The position numbers were made by a program, and so were the translations under genes. Below are positions 33,150-44,805 of a DNA stretch of 64,000 bases, one piece after another. Below the pieces are notes generated by a model. The model saw only the letters and a list, made by a program, of their open reading frames with translations. It was not told where the DNA came from and did no database searches. Within the stretch, counting starts at the first letter, position 1. Every line of letters begins with the position of its first letter. The stretch covers positions 21,271 to 85,270 of the forward strand of contig NZ_CACVAD010000021.1 of assembly GCF_902726545.1 (NCBI RefSeq), written 5' to 3'. Source of the DNA: Yersinia artesiana. GTDB lineage: Bacteria > Pseudomonadota > Gammaproteobacteria > Enterobacterales > Enterobacteriaceae.

Positions 33150-33181
33150 CAATCGGCTCTGATAATTATCTAAGCCGATTG
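33150..33181 (+). terminator. Hairpin downstream of waaC
   Basis: Nine-base perfect stem (33150-33158 with 33173-33181) with a 14-base AT loop, 70 bases after waaC. No T-run follows, so termination is plausible but not certain. Confidence 0.45.
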
Positions 33182-33434
33182 ATCTCGACACTCAAATAGT
33201 TAAGCAGCGCTAATCTGTTAAATCAGTTATTAAGCGAGTCTATTAACTCACTTTTTGCTAATAACACCTCATGATTTTCTCTACATGTTTAATTAATTAC
33301 TCAATACAATTCCGATAAAACTTAAATTTTATGAACGCGAGATAAACCGCTAAATAACAAACAATTACCAGCTAAAAATATCACCATTGAATAAGCTGAA
33401 GATATCTACAGCTACACAATTATTGTTTTATGTA

Positions 33435-33453
33435 GATAATGAAAATTATTCTC
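33435..33453. promoter_or_regulatory. Fur-box-like sequence
   Basis: The 19 bases match the classical GATAATGATAATCATTATC Fur box at 16 positions. It lies about 170 bases upstream of waaA, with no other gene between. Given the high AT content a chance match is possible. Confidence 0.35.
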
Positions 33454-33624
33454 ACTTTTAAACAAGAAAATTCAATTTTATCCCCGCCATTTGTTGAAAT
33501 TTTATATTCTTTTTTATGAATATCCTGAGCCTGCTCTGGTTATCGGCCAGCCCCAGTGGAAAAGAGCCTTTCTTGTTCAAATATGGTATTATTCTTAATA
33601 ATCCATATAAATGAAATTGATAGA

Positions 33625-34902
33625 ATGTTGCTGCGTTTATATCAGGTACTACTCTACCTTATTCAACCTCTGATTTGGCTGCGATTGCTGTTACGTAGCC
33701 GTAAAGCCCCCGCTTACCGCAAGCGCTGGGGGGAACGTTATGGTTTTTGTGCTGGTAAAGTTGTTGCTGGCGGTATCATGCTGCATTCAGTTTCAGTTGG
33801 TGAAACACTGGCTGCTATCCCATTAGTCAGAGCATTACGCCATCGCTACCCGTCATTGCCCATTACCGTGACCACCATGACACCAACGGGTTCTGAGCGT
33901 GTCCAGTCCGCATTTGGCAACGATGTTCACCACGTTTATCTGCCTTATGACCTTCCAGGCTCCGTAAACCGTTTTCTTGATCAGGTGAATCCCAAGTTAG
34001 TCATCATCATGGAAACTGAATTGTGGCCAAACCTCATTAATGCACTACACCGTCGCAAAATACCTTTAGTGATTGCCAATGCGCGCCTTTCTGCCCGTTC
34101 CGCCGCTGGTTACAAAAAGATCGGTAGCTTTATCCGTAACATGCTGCAACGGATCACACTGATTGCCGCGCAAAATCAAGAAGATGGCGACCGCTTTATT
34201 GAGTTGGGCCTAAAGCGTTCACAACTGACGGTTACCGGTAGCCTGAAGTTCGATATCTCTGTAACACCTGAATTAGCCGCCAGAGCCGTCACATTACGCC
34301 GCCAGTGGGCACCACATAGACCGGTTTGGATAGCAACCAGTACCCACGACGGCGAAGAAACTATCTTGCTGGAAGCCCATCGCCAATTATTGCAGCAGTT
34401 CCCGACATTGCTGCTTATTCTGGTGCCACGCCACCCAGAACGCTTCCCGAAAGCGATTGAATTAACACAAAAAGCAGGGCTGAGTTACACATTACGTAGC
34501 AAAGGCGAAGTGCCTTCAAGCAGCACACAAGTGGTGATCGGCGATACTATGGGCGAGCTGATGCTGCTATACGGTATTGCTGATTTAGCTTTTGTTGGCG
34601 GCAGCCTGGTTGAGCGCGGCGGTCATAATCCACTGGAAGCGGCGGCGCATGCCATCCCAGTGTTGATGGGGCCACATACATTCAACTTTAAGGATATCTG
34701 CGCCAAGCTGGAACAAGCCGAAGGGTTGATTACGGTAACCGATACCCTGTCGCTGGTGAAAGAAATCACCCTGCTACTCACGGATGAAGATTGTCGCCTC
34801 TATTATGGTCGCCATGCGGTTGATGTATTGCATGAAAACCAGGGCGCGCTGCAACGGTTATTACACTTGCTGGAGCCTTATCTACCACAACGGAGCCACT
34901 AA
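33625..34902 (+). CDS. waaA: 3-Deoxy-D-manno-octulosonic acid (Kdo) transferase
   Basis: Membrane-associated GT30 enzyme adding Kdo residues to lipid IVA; essential. ATG at 33625 gives 425 residues, identical in length to E. coli WaaA; longer in-frame starts lack homology. N-terminal membrane anchor LLYLIQPLIWLRLLLRS, acceptor-side catalytic region HSVSVGETLAAIPLVRAL, then ETELWPNL and the donor site GGSLVERGGHNPLEAAA. Followed directly by waaE. Confidence 0.97.
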   Translation: MLLRLYQVLLYLIQPLIWLRLLLRSRKAPAYRKRWGERYGFCAGKVVAGGIMLHSVSVGETLAAIPLVRALRHRYPSLPITVTTMTPTGSERVQSAFGNDVHHVYLPYDLPGSVNRFLDQVNPKLVIIMETELWPNLINALHRRKIPLVIANARLSARSAAGYKKIGSFIRNMLQRITLIAAQNQEDGDRFIELGLKRSQLTVTGSLKFDISVTPELAARAVTLRRQWAPHRPVWIATSTHDGEETILLEAHRQLLQQFPTLLLILVPRHPERFPKAIELTQKAGLSYTLRSKGEVPSSSTQVVIGDTMGELMLLYGIADLAFVGGSLVERGGHNPLEAAAHAIPVLMGPHTFNFKDICAKLEQAEGLITVTDTLSLVKEITLLLTDEDCRLYYGRHAVDVLHENQGALQRLLHLLEPYLPQRSH

Positions 34903-36164
<1,262 letters not shown>

Positions 36165-36166
36165 AA

Positions 36167-36976
36167 TTAATGCTGGCAGTGGCGGCAAAAAAAGGTGCTG
36201 CGCTGCCCATGTTTTGCAATTTCAATCACATTGCCACAGCGTCGACATAGCTCTCCTGCCCGCCCGTATACCTGTAATTCTTGCGCGAAATAACCCGGTT
36301 TACCATCTGACTGTAAAAAATCGCGCAATGTGGTGCCACCCTGCTCAATAGAGTGCAATAGCACAGCTTTGATTGTTGCCACCAGCTCTGTTATCTCGGT
36401 TTTGGTTAATGAACCGGCTGCGCGTTCCGGCAGAATACCCGCCGTGAATAGCGACTCACTGGCATAGATGTTGCCAACCCCAACTACTATCTTGTTATCC
36501 ATTAGCCACTGTTTAACTACAGTGCGTTTATTGCGTGACTTTTCAAACAGATATTCAGAGGTAAATTCATCACTCAAGGGTTCTGGCCCTAAATGGGCTA
36601 ATACATTGCTTGTTTCAAGGTCTTTTGCCCATAACCAGGCACCAAAGCGGCGCGGATCGGTATAACGCAGTATTTTGCCATTACTGATAACCAAATCGAC
36701 GTGATCGTGTTTTTCGGCTTCGGTTTCTTCTGGCAAAATGCGCAGGCTACCTGACATCCCCAGATGCACGATAATCCAGCCGGTTTTCAGTTCTATCAGT
36801 AAATATTTAGCTCTGCGTTGGACACTTAACACCAGTTGATCACTGAGTGCGAGGATTTCATCGGAAACCGGCCAGCGTAAACGGGCATTTCTAACCACGG
36901 CGTAAAGGATAGTTTGACCGACAAGATAAGGTTCGATCCCGCGTCGGCTGGTTTCAACTTCTGGTAATTCAGGCAT
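36167..36976 (-). CDS. mutM: Formamidopyrimidine-DNA glycosylase
   Basis: Bifunctional glycosylase/AP lyase removing 8-oxoguanine. 269 residues, as in E. coli. N-terminal catalytic [12 protein letters not shown] (Pro2, Glu3), H2TH domain with [14 protein letters not shown], and C-terminal zinc finger CRRCG...CRHC. Downstream of rpmB-rpmG on the same strand, separated by a terminator. Confidence 0.97.
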   Translation of the reverse strand: MPELPEVETSRRGIEPYLVGQTILYAVVRNARLRWPVSDEILALSDQLVLSVQRRAKYLLIELKTGWIIVHLGMSGSLRILPEETEAEKHDHVDLVISNGKILRYTDPRRFGAWLWAKDLETSNVLAHLGPEPLSDEFTSEYLFEKSRNKRTVVKQWLMDNKIVVGVGNIYASESLFTAGILPERAAGSLTKTEITELVATIKAVLLHSIEQGGTTLRDFLQSDGKPGYFAQELQVYGRAGELCRRCGNVIEIAKHGQRSTFFCRHCQH

Positions 36977-37015
36977 ATAACCTCCCTAAACGTATCTCAC
37001 TGGACTTTATATAAT

Positions 37016-37042
37016 AAAAAACCCGGCCGAAGCCGGGTTTTC
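37016..37042 (-). terminator. Terminator between rpmG and mutM
   Basis: Seven-base stem (37021-37027 with 37032-37038), four-base loop, with at least five T's on the minus strand after it. Ends the rpmB-rpmG transcript in front of mutM. Confidence 0.85.
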
Positions 37043-37062
37043 TTAATCCGCTAAAATTAAAA

Positions 37063-37233
<171 letters not shown>

Positions 37234-37241
37234 TCAGTTCC

Positions 37242-37499
<258 letters not shown>

Positions 37500-37741
37500 T
37501 CAGCTCGAGCTTCGTATAGGATTTGGCCGCCTCGTCAGGCTTTAGAGCCCATCTCAGCAAATTCACTGAGAAGACTCACTGTCATCAGGTCAGAAACCCC
37601 TGTCACCAGGCTATAAACCTGCTGAGATAGGCTCTTCACGCCAAACCCAAGATTCTCAAAGGTGGCGTAGTATACGCTCTGAAGCGTAAGTGCTCAAGTC
37701 CCGAACAGCTAAAGATCCAGAAAGGATCAATTATTATTGCT

Positions 37742-38410
37742 CTAAAGCCATCCCCGTTCAGCAAATGAGACACATTCACCCCGGCCAACCACTAAATGAT
37801 CGAGCACACGAATATCCAATAATGAACAGGCTTTTATCACCTGCGTAGTCATCAAACGGTCGGCTTGGCTCGGTTCAGCCTTACCCGAAGGGTGATTATG
37901 CGCTAGAATCAGCGCGGCGGCATTAACCTTAAGCGCTTCACGCACAATTTCCCTCGGATGAATCTCAACGCTACTGATGGTACCAGTAAACATCTCCTCA
38001 TGGCGAATAACACGATGCTGGTTATCCAAAAACATCACTAAAAAAATTTCTCGTTCGCGATGGGAAAGAATATTTTGTAGAAACTTTTGGGTTATCTCAG
38101 GATTTTGCAGAACACTTTCCTGCATCAAGTGGGATGAAAAACAGCGGCCAGCCAGTTCTGCAATAGCCTGAATCTGGCTATATTTCGAAACACCAATCCC
38201 TTTTTTGCCACATAATGCCTGATAATCCGCAGATATCAGCCCATAAAGTGAACCGAACTCTTCAATCAAATACTCAGCCATCTGCATGACATGCATTCCC
38301 GGAATACCTGTGCGCAGAAAAATAGCGAGCAACTCGGCATCTGTCAGTACCGCAGCACCATATTTAAGTAATTTTTCCCTTGGGGCAACCTGCCCATACC
38401 ACTCTTCCAT
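37742..38410 (-). CDS. radC: RadC family JAB1/MPN-domain protein
   Basis: 222 residues. N-terminal helix-hairpin-helix region and C-terminal JAMM metalloprotease-like domain with [16 protein letters not shown] and [20 protein letters not shown] (HxH...S..D metal motif). Named for a supposed repair role, but the biochemical function remains open. It lies divergent from coaBC, as in other enterics. Confidence 0.94.
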   Translation of the reverse strand: MEEWYGQVAPREKLLKYGAAVLTDAELLAIFLRTGIPGMHVMQMAEYLIEEFGSLYGLISADYQALCGKKGIGVSKYSQIQAIAELAGRCFSSHLMQESVLQNPEITQKFLQNILSHREREIFLVMFLDNQHRVIRHEEMFTGTISSVEIHPREIVREALKVNAAALILAHNHPSGKAEPSQADRLMTTQVIKACSLLDIRVLDHLVVGRGECVSFAERGWL

Positions 38411-38602
38411 CCCTTGTCCCCGTTATTCCTAAACCCCGTGGGCAGCATGCCACAAGACTTTCCTCGCGACTAAGTTGTCGTGAGTTGCATGCGTAACGTC
38501 TCGCAAAATTGACGATTGCTGGCATCAGGGAACGTCCTGATAGCTAATCTACTCAATGATTATGCTAAAATATCGCCTCTTACGGCTCTCATTCGGACAA
38601 TC

Positions 38603-39835
38603 ATGATGACGGGACTCTCCGGCAAACATCTTTCTGGTAAAAAGATTGTGCTCGGGATTAGCGGGGGTATCGCCGCGTATAAATCTCCTGAGCTGGTACG
38701 CCGCTTGCGCGACAGAGGCGCAGAGGTACGCGTGGTGATGACCCACGCGGCAAAAGCGTTCATTACGCCACTCACGTTGCAGGCAGTCTCGGGCTACCCC
38801 GTCTCTGATGATTTACTCGACCCAGCAGCAGAAGCCGCAATGGGCCATATTGAACTGGGTAAATGGGCAGATTTAGTCATTATGGCTCCGGCTACCGCTG
38901 ATTTACTGGCCAGAGTCGCTGCTGGCATGGCCAATGATTTACTGACTACCGTTTGTCTGGCAACCGCAGCTCCTGTTGCGGCCGTGCCCGCGATGAATCA
39001 ACAGATGTACCGTGCAGCGGCTACTCAGGCAAACCTACAGACGCTCGCCAGTCGTGGCATGCTGTTATGGGGGCCAGACAGCGGCAGTCAGGCTTGTGGC
39101 GATGTTGGCCCAGGTAGAATGCTAGACCCACTAGAGATTGTCGCGCTGGCGCATGATCATTTTTCTGCAAAACAAGACTTGCAACATTTGAGTGTCATGA
39201 TTACCGCCGGGCCGACGCGTGAGGCACTTGATCCAGTGCGCTTTATCAGCAATCAAAGTTCAGGCAAGATGGGCTTCGCCATCGCTCAGGCAGCTGCTGC
39301 CAGAGGGGCAAAAGTTACTCTGGTTGCCGGGCCAGTGACGCTCGCCACTCCAGCGGGAGTGAATCGTATTGATGTTGTCAGCGCGCTAGAAATGCAGCAA
39401 ACCGTCCAGAACTTAGCAGCCCAGCAGAATATTTTTATTTCTTGTGCTGCGGTAGCGGATTACCGCGCCGAGCAGGTTTCTGACGAGAAAATAAAAAAAC
39501 AGGGCGATGAAATCACTCTTAAGTTGGTGAAAAATCCAGATATTGTCGCTGGGGTCGCTTCGATGACTAAAAAACGTCCATTTGTTGTTGGATTTGCTGC
39601 CGAAACCCAGAATGTGGAAGAATACGCGCGACAAAAACTGGCGCGGAAGAATCTGGACCTTATTTGCGCTAATGATGTATCGCTCGCAGAGCATGGTTTT
39701 AACAGTGATACTAATGCCTTGCACCTTTTTTGGCCGACTGGCGAGAAACGTTTACCGCTCAGCGATAAGCACCTCCTCAGTCAGCGTTTAATAGACGAGA
39801 TTGTCAGCCGTTATGATGAAAAAAATCGACATTAA
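38603..39835 (+). CDS. coaBC: Bifunctional phosphopantothenoylcysteine decarboxylase/phosphopantothenate-cysteine ligase
   Basis: Steps two and three of CoA synthesis. ATG at 38603 (or the adjacent one at 38606) gives about 410 residues (E. coli 406). N-terminal flavoprotein decarboxylase with [20 protein letters not shown], active-site PAMNQQMY and [18 protein letters not shown]-terminal CTP-dependent ligase with [18 protein letters not shown] and NPDIVAGVA. Its last 20 bases overlap dut. Confidence 0.97.
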   Translation: MMTGLSGKHLSGKKIVLGISGGIAAYKSPELVRRLRDRGAEVRVVMTHAAKAFITPLTLQAVSGYPVSDDLLDPAAEAAMGHIELGKWADLVIMAPATADLLARVAAGMANDLLTTVCLATAAPVAAVPAMNQQMYRAAATQANLQTLASRGMLLWGPDSGSQACGDVGPGRMLDPLEIVALAHDHFSAKQDLQHLSVMITAGPTREALDPVRFISNQSSGKMGFAIAQAAAARGAKVTLVAGPVTLATPAGVNRIDVVSALEMQQTVQNLAAQQNIFISCAAVADYRAEQVSDEKIKKQGDEITLKLVKNPDIVAGVASMTKKRPFVVGFAAETQNVEEYARQKLARKNLDLICANDVSLAEHGFNSDTNALHLFWPTGEKRLPLSDKHLLSQRLIDEIVSRYDEKNRH

Positions 39836-40271
39836 AATTCTGGACCCACGGGTTGGCAATGAATTTCCCTTACCAACTTATGCCACAGAAGGCTCAGCCG
39901 GCCTGGATTTACGTGCCTGTCTAAGTGAAGCCGTGGATTTACTGCCAGGGCAAACAACATTGTTACCGACAGGCTTGGCAATACATATCGGCGATAGCTC
40001 ACTGGCTGCTGTTATTTTGCCGCGTTCAGGGCTCGGGCATAAACACGGTGTGGTATTAGGTAATCTGGTCGGGCTGATTGATTCTGATTATCAAGGTCAG
40101 TTAATGGTGTCCGTCTGGAACCGTGGTCAACAGCCTTTCACTATTGAGCCTGGCGAGCGCATCGCACAAATGGTGTTTGTTCCTGTTGTACAAGCAGAAT
40201 TCAATCTGGTTGAAGATTTTGATCTTAGTGAACGTGGTACCGGTGGTTTTGGTCATTCTGGACGCCAATAA
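39816..40271 (+). CDS. dut: dUTP diphosphatase
   Basis: Trimeric dUTPase giving dUMP and removing dUTP. The ATG at 39816 gives 151 residues as in E. coli; it overlaps the coaBC end. The five family motifs are visible, including [40 protein letters not shown] and the C-terminal [11 protein letters not shown]. Confidence 0.97.
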   Translation: MKKIDIKILDPRVGNEFPLPTYATEGSAGLDLRACLSEAVDLLPGQTTLLPTGLAIHIGDSSLAAVILPRSGLGHKHGVVLGNLVGLIDSDYQGQLMVSVWNRGQQPFTIEPGERIAQMVFVPVVQAEFNLVEDFDLSERGTGGFGHSGRQ

Positions 40272-40391
40272 CCTACCCTAGACCTCAATACCGTAAAAAA
40301 GCTATCACATAAGCCGCCGGGGCCTGACCTTAGTGCGGCCGGTATTTGGGTTTTTGTTATTAAGTCATTTTTAGCAAGGGTCTACTCGGAC

Positions 40392-40988
40392 ATGGCAGAA
40401 AAAGAAAATACGAAAAGGAACAGGCGCGAGGAAATTTTGCAGGCTTTAGCGCAAATGCTGGAATCCAGCGACGGCAGCCAACGCATTACTACCGCCAAAC
40501 TCGCCGCAAATGTGGGGGTTTCGGAAGCAGCGCTTTATCGTCATTTCCCCAGTAAAACGCGGATGTTTGATAGCCTGATCGAGTTTATTGAAGACAGTCT
40601 GATGTCCCGCATCAATTTGATTCTGCAAGATGAAAAAGAGACATTTAATCGCCTCCGGTTGATCCTGCTACTGGTATTGGGGTTTGCAGAACGCAATCCA
40701 GGTCTGACTCGCATCATGACCGGGCATGCATTGATGTTCGAGCAAGACCGCTTGCAAGGGCGCATTAACCAGTTGTTTGAGCGAATTGAAGTACAGCTAC
40801 GTCAGGTTCTGCGTGAGAAAAAACTGCGCGATGGGCAAGGTTTTATTCATGATGAAACCCTACTGGCAACACAGCTACTGGCGTTTTGTGAAGGGATGCT
40901 CTCACGTTTTGTTCGTTCGGAGTTTCGCTACCGGCCGACGCAAGAATTTGATGCTCGTTGGCCTCTGATTGTGGCTCAATTGCAATAA
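40392..40988 (+). CDS. slmA: Nucleoid occlusion factor SlmA
   Basis: TetR-family DNA-binding protein that blocks FtsZ assembly over the nucleoid. 198 residues, as in E. coli. N-terminal HTH with [36 protein letters not shown], and an all-helical C-terminal domain. Follows dut; convergent with pyrE. Confidence 0.97.
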   Translation: MAEKENTKRNRREEILQALAQMLESSDGSQRITTAKLAANVGVSEAALYRHFPSKTRMFDSLIEFIEDSLMSRINLILQDEKETFNRLRLILLLVLGFAERNPGLTRIMTGHALMFEQDRLQGRINQLFERIEVQLRQVLREKKLRDGQGFIHDETLLATQLLAFCEGMLSRFVRSEFRYRPTQEFDARWPLIVAQLQ

Positions 40989-41020
40989 ACTCAATTTAAG
41001 TTGAGCTTAAAATTATATAA

Positions 41021-41046
41021 AAAGGGCCAAATGGCCCTTTTTTGTA
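41021..41046. terminator. Bidirectional terminator between slmA and pyrE
   Basis: Nine-base perfect stem (41021-41029 with 41032-41040), with A/T runs on both sides: T's after it on the plus strand and on the minus strand. Confidence 0.85.
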
Positions 41047-41064
41047 TTATTGATTTAGGAAATC

Positions 41065-41706
41065 TTAAACGCCGTACTGTTCGCGGTAGTGGCGTATTGC
41101 TGCCAAATGATCGGCCATTTCTGGTTTCTCTTCCAGATAACTGATCACATCATTAAGTGTCACAATCGCAATCACTTTGCAGTGATAATCACGCTCCACT
41201 TCCTGAATCGCAGATATCTCACCACGGCCACGTTCCTGACGGTCTAATGAAATCATCACACCAGCCAGCGTCGCGCCCTGTGCATTGATAATCTCCATTG
41301 ATTCACGGATGGCAGTACCTGCGGTTATCACATCATCCACCAGCATAACTCGGCCTTGTAACGGGCTTCCTACCAGGCTGCCGCCTTCACCGTGATCTTT
41401 CGCTTCTTTGCGATTAAAGCAGTAAGGCACATCTCGCTCATGGTGCTCTGCCAATGCAACCGCGGTGGTGGTGGCAATAGGAATACCTTTATAGGCTGGC
41501 CCAAATAAGAGATCGAATTCCACGCCACAATCCATTAATGCCGCAGCATAAAAGCGCCCGAGTTTTGCCAGATCAAGCCCGGTATTAAACAATCCTGCAT
41601 TAAAGAAATAGGGGCTAATCCGCCCAGACTTCAGGGTAAATTCACCGAACTTCAACACCTGCTTGTTAAGCGCAAACTCGATAAACTCGCGCTGATAGGC
41701 TTTCAT
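41065..41706 (-). CDS. pyrE: Orotate phosphoribosyltransferase
   Basis: Fifth step of pyrimidine synthesis, orotate plus PRPP to OMP. 213 residues, as in E. coli. PRPP-binding motif [17 protein letters not shown], substrate region [18 protein letters not shown], and the flexible loop [12 protein letters not shown]. Downstream of rph across an attenuator, the classical rph-pyrE arrangement. Confidence 0.98.
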   Translation of the reverse strand: MKAYQREFIEFALNKQVLKFGEFTLKSGRISPYFFNAGLFNTGLDLAKLGRFYAAALMDCGVEFDLLFGPAYKGIPIATTTAVALAEHHERDVPYCFNRKEAKDHGEGGSLVGSPLQGRVMLVDDVITAGTAIRESMEIINAQGATLAGVMISLDRQERGRGEISAIQEVERDYHCKVIAIVTLNDVISYLEEKPEMADHLAAIRHYREQYGV

Positions 41707-41823
41707 TGGTACCTCTCCTCTCCAGATTGTGACCGCTTTCGTTAATCACTATGTTTATTAATTTGCTACACCGCAAACCTGATTCACTGCTTCTATCTGT
41801 GCATAACTTATTGGTAAGCGGGC

Positions 41824-41850
41824 AAAAAAAAGGCGACTACCAAGTCGCCT
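41824..41850 (-). promoter_or_regulatory. pyrE attenuator in the rph-pyrE spacer
   Basis: Perfect eight-base stem (41831-41838 with 41843-41850), four-base loop and at least seven T's on the minus strand, starting eight bases after the rph stop. In E. coli an equivalent hairpin makes pyrE expression depend on UTP through coupling with rph translation; position and orientation match. Confidence 0.8.
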
Positions 41851-41857
41851 AAATCAA

Positions 41858-42574
41858 TTATTGCTCCAACGCCGCTTTCTGCGCCTGGAAGATAGTTTCT
41901 ATCCCTCCTCGAGCCAGTTTTAACAATTCCAGTAACTCTTCATGGCTAAACGGTTCGCCTTCTGCGGTGCCTTGCACCTCAATCATTCGGCCATCTTCCA
42001 TCATCACCACGTTCATATCTGTTTCTGCCGCAGAGTCCTCTACGTATTCCAAATCGCAAAGGGCTTCACCTTTAACGATACCAACAGAAACTGCCGCAAC
42101 CAGCCCTTTCATCGGGTTCGCTTTCAATTTACCACTGGCTACCAGCTTATTCAGTGCGTCGGCTAAAGCCACGCAAGCACCACTGATGGAGGCAGTACGA
42201 GTGCCGCCATCCGCCTGCAACACATCGCAGTCTAAAGTGATAGTGAATTCACCTAACTTCTTCAAATCTACTGCCGCACGCAAAGAGCGAGCTATCAGAC
42301 GTTGAATTTCTAAAGTGCGGCCGCCTTGCTTGCCTTTTGCGGCTTCGCGCGCATTACGGCTGTGGGTCGAACGCGGTAACATGCCATATTCAGCGGTTAT
42401 CCAACCCTGGCCCTGGCCTTTCAGAAAGCGCGGAACACCCTCTTCAACCGTGGCGGTGCACAATACTTTGGTATCGCCAAACTCAACCAACACTGAACCT
42501 TCAGCGTGTTTCGTGTAATTACGGGTCAGGGTCAATGGGCGGACTTGTTGTGCTGCTCGGTCTGCTGGACGCAT
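41858..42574 (-). CDS. rph: Ribonuclease PH
   Basis: Phosphorolytic 3'-5' exonuclease trimming tRNA precursors. 238 residues, the full-length form (unlike the frameshifted gene of E. coli K-12). Conserved [39 protein letters not shown] and [18 protein letters not shown] (phosphate site). Upstream of pyrE; divergent from yicC. Confidence 0.97.
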   Translation of the reverse strand: MRPADRAAQQVRPLTLTRNYTKHAEGSVLVEFGDTKVLCTATVEEGVPRFLKGQGQGWITAEYGMLPRSTHSRNAREAAKGKQGGRTLEIQRLIARSLRAAVDLKKLGEFTITLDCDVLQADGGTRTASISGACVALADALNKLVASGKLKANPMKGLVAAVSVGIVKGEALCDLEYVEDSAAETDMNVVMMEDGRMIEVQGTAEGEPFSHEELLELLKLARGGIETIFQAQKAALEQ

Positions 42575-42700
42575 GGGCTTTCTCCGGCTTTAAATCGATA
42601 TTGGTCGCGCATTATACGGCCTTAGTGATGTAATGCCTATCCTGCCCGCGCCCTGGAGGCTATAATCCCCGCATCTTTTCTTTAAAACGGGTACGCAACA

Positions 42701-43564
42701 ATGATCCGCAGCATGACCGCCTACGCTCGGCGTGATATTAAGGGTGAATGGGGCAGCGCAGCCTGGGAGCTGCGTTCCGTTAACCAACGCTACTTAGAAA
42801 CTTACATTCGTTTGCCAGAACAGTTCCGCAGTCTGGAGCCGGTTATTCGTGAACGCATCCGTGGCCGCTTAACTCGCGGCAAAATTGAGTGCAACCTACG
42901 TTTTGAACTGGATGCCAGTGCACAAAGTTCTTTGATCCTTAATGAAAAACTGGCAAAACAATTAGTAGAAGCCGGTAACTGGGTCAAAATGCAAAGTGAT
43001 GAAGGTGAAATCAATCCAGTCGATATTTTGCGCTGGCCGGGAGTCATGGCCGCCGAAGAACAAGACTTGGATGCCATCAGCACCGAGCTGATGCAGGCAC
43101 TGGATATTGTGCTTGATGACTTTATCATTTCGCGCGAAACCGAAGGTGCGGCACTGAAAGCACTTATCGAACAGCGCCTTGACGGTGTTAGTGCAGAAAT
43201 AGTTAAAGTCCGTGCGCATATGCCAAATATCTTGCAGTGGCAACGTGAGCGGCTGCTTAGTAAGCTGGAAGAAGCGCAAGTTCAGTTGGAGAATACCCGC
43301 CTGGAACAAGAATTAGTGCTAATGGCGCAGCGTGTAGATGTGGCTGAAGAGCTGGATCGTCTGGAAGCGCACGTTAAAGAAACGCACAACATTCTGAAGA
43401 AGAAAGAAGCTGTTGGCCGCCGCCTTGATTTTATGATGCAGGAATTTAACCGCGAATCGAATACGCTGGCATCAAAATCGATCAATGCCGAAGTGACTAA
43501 CTCAGCCATTGAGCTGAAAGTGCTTATCGAACAAATGCGCGAACAGATCCAGAATATCGAGTAA
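42701..43564 (+). CDS. yicC: YicC/YloC family endoribonuclease
   Basis: 287 residues, as in E. coli YicC. N-terminal MIRSMTAYARRD and SVNQRYLETYIRLPEQFR and C-terminal GRRLDFMMQEFNRESNTLASKS are the family hallmarks. YicC has been implicated in RNA turnover. Divergent from rph; followed by a good terminator, after which the accessory block starts. Confidence 0.95.
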   Translation: MIRSMTAYARRDIKGEWGSAAWELRSVNQRYLETYIRLPEQFRSLEPVIRERIRGRLTRGKIECNLRFELDASAQSSLILNEKLAKQLVEAGNWVKMQSDEGEINPVDILRWPGVMAAEEQDLDAISTELMQALDIVLDDFIISRETEGAALKALIEQRLDGVSAEIVKVRAHMPNILQWQRERLLSKLEEAQVQLENTRLEQELVLMAQRVDVAEELDRLEAHVKETHNILKKKEAVGRRLDFMMQEFNRESNTLASKSINAEVTNSAIELKVLIEQMREQIQNIE

Positions 43565-43586
43565 CGATTTATTCACCAGTTTTGCT

Positions 43587-43610
43587 AAAACCCGGAGAAA
43601 TCCGGGTTTT
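43587..43610 (+). terminator. Terminator of yicC
   Basis: Ten-base perfect stem (43587-43596 with 43601-43610), gaaa tetraloop and T-rich right arm, 23 bases after the yicC stop. Confidence 0.9.
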
Positions 43611-43612
43611 TA

Positions 43613-43735
43613 TTATTCTGCCTGCATCATGTGAAGCAGCGGAAAAGCCTTTCCCTCGCGTCCAGTTCTGAGCGGCCGGTTTTTACAAATCCGCATTCCA
43701 AGTAAAAAGCTAATTGAAAAGTTAAACAAGCCCGC
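43613..43735 (-). pseudogene. Remnant of a GNAT acetyltransferase (C-terminal part, frameshifted)
   Basis: On the minus strand one frame reads AFYLECGFVKTGRSELDA (codons around 43670-43711), a typical end of a GNAT N-acetyltransferase, and another frame continues REGKAFPLLHMMQAE before a TAA at 43613. The two together form a familiar GNAT C-terminus only if one frameshift is allowed. No intact N-terminal half or start was found upstream; the reading breaks down before about 43735. Probably a decayed gene at the edge of the accessory block. Confidence 0.6.
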
Positions 43736-43962
43736 GCCTGATTTTAAACAATATGGGGCATTCGTTGTTTTTTCTTCGTCATCTGAAGTATGTTGAACAA
43801 ATAGAATCAATTGCCGATTACTTTCAACAATTTCAGAGGCAATATTATCAGTGCAATACCCAAGGCGCTGGTGCCAACATCAGACCTCGATATACTGCTT
43901 GTCACTTCATACAGTATCAGCCATGGAAGATCGGAATAATATGAGTAAAAAAGGGAAAACAC

Positions 43963-44796
43963 ATGCAATTAACTGTTCTGGTTGATAACAATACTCTAAT
44001 AGATAAATATCTGACAGCCGAACCAGGCGTCTGTTATCACCTTAAAATAGATGGAAAAACATTCCTTTTTGATACCGGCTACTCTGACGTTTTTCTACGT
44101 AATGCGGCAATTCTGGGTATTGATATCAGCGATATCAATAGTGTCATTCTCTCTCATGGTCATAATGATCATAGCTGGGGTTTAACCCATCTTGCTCAAC
44201 ATCTTGATCGGACCAACTACCCTGGCGTGAAGAAGATAAAGCTAGTGGCTCACCCTAATGCTTTTGTACCAAAATACCATGAAGATAAATCAATAGGTGC
44301 TAACTTACCGGCTGATAGTTACCCTTCATTTTTCGAGCGGATTAATCAGACGGGTGTTTATTATCTTACCGATAATTTGCTTTTTTTAGGTGAGATAGTA
44401 CGCAGTAATGATTTTGAAGGGCTGCATCCTATAGGGAAAACTATCAATTGTTGCGGTCATGAAGTTGACGATTTTGTCGTAGATGACAGTGCGATAGTTT
44501 ATACCAGCTCTGAGGGGATCGTGATTATTACCGGCTGCTCTCACTCTGGGGTCTGCAATATTATTGATTATGCGATTAAAGTCACTGGCGATAAACGCGT
44601 TCGGGCTGTTATTGGCGGATTTCATCTATTAAATGCAGAAACATCTACCCTCACCAAAACATCCGACTATTTTAAGCAACTCAATGCACAAGCACTCTAT
44701 CCCTGCCACTGTACTGACTTAAAAGCAAAAATAGCACTAGCCGGTGCGGTTGACATAGAAGAGGTGGGAGTCGGAATGGTGCTTAACTTTAAGTAA
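43963..44796 (+). CDS. Metallo-beta-lactamase-fold hydrolase (COG1237 type)
   Basis: 277-residue cytoplasmic protein. Metal motif HGHNDH at residues 65-70 (variant HxHxDH), then ITGCSHSGVCNII and VIGGFHLLNAE provide further His ligands, and PCHCTDL near the C-terminus. The order matches the subgroup annotated as dihydropterin-aminobenzene phosphate synthase-like hydrolases, whose substrates are mostly unknown. No signal peptide. It follows the GNAT remnant and precedes the rpfR-like gene in the accessory block. Confidence 0.8.
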   Translation: MQLTVLVDNNTLIDKYLTAEPGVCYHLKIDGKTFLFDTGYSDVFLRNAAILGIDISDINSVILSHGHNDHSWGLTHLAQHLDRTNYPGVKKIKLVAHPNAFVPKYHEDKSIGANLPADSYPSFFERINQTGVYYLTDNLLFLGEIVRSNDFEGLHPIGKTINCCGHEVDDFVVDDSAIVYTSSEGIVIITGCSHSGVCNIIDYAIKVTGDKRVRAVIGGFHLLNAETSTLTKTSDYFKQLNAQALYPCHCTDLKAKIALAGAVDIEEVGVGMVLNFK

Positions 44797-44805
44797 CAGT
44801 CCGGT

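Larger units (their letters stand above)
33081..33624. other. AT-rich waaC-waaA spacer
   Basis: A 544-base gene-free stretch, much more AT-rich than its surroundings. It holds a hairpin (33150-33181), a TATCTACA/TGTAGATA inverted repeat (33403-33410 with 33431-33438) and a Fur-box-like sequence (33435-33453). No open frame or known small RNA was recognised. The waaA promoter must lie here. It may be the remains of an excised core cluster. Confidence 0.5.

Noticed and set aside
43753..43944. 63-codon plus-strand frame opposite the acetyltransferase remnant
   Set aside because: No similarity seen; region is better explained as decayed minus-strand gene plus promoter of the MBL-fold gene.
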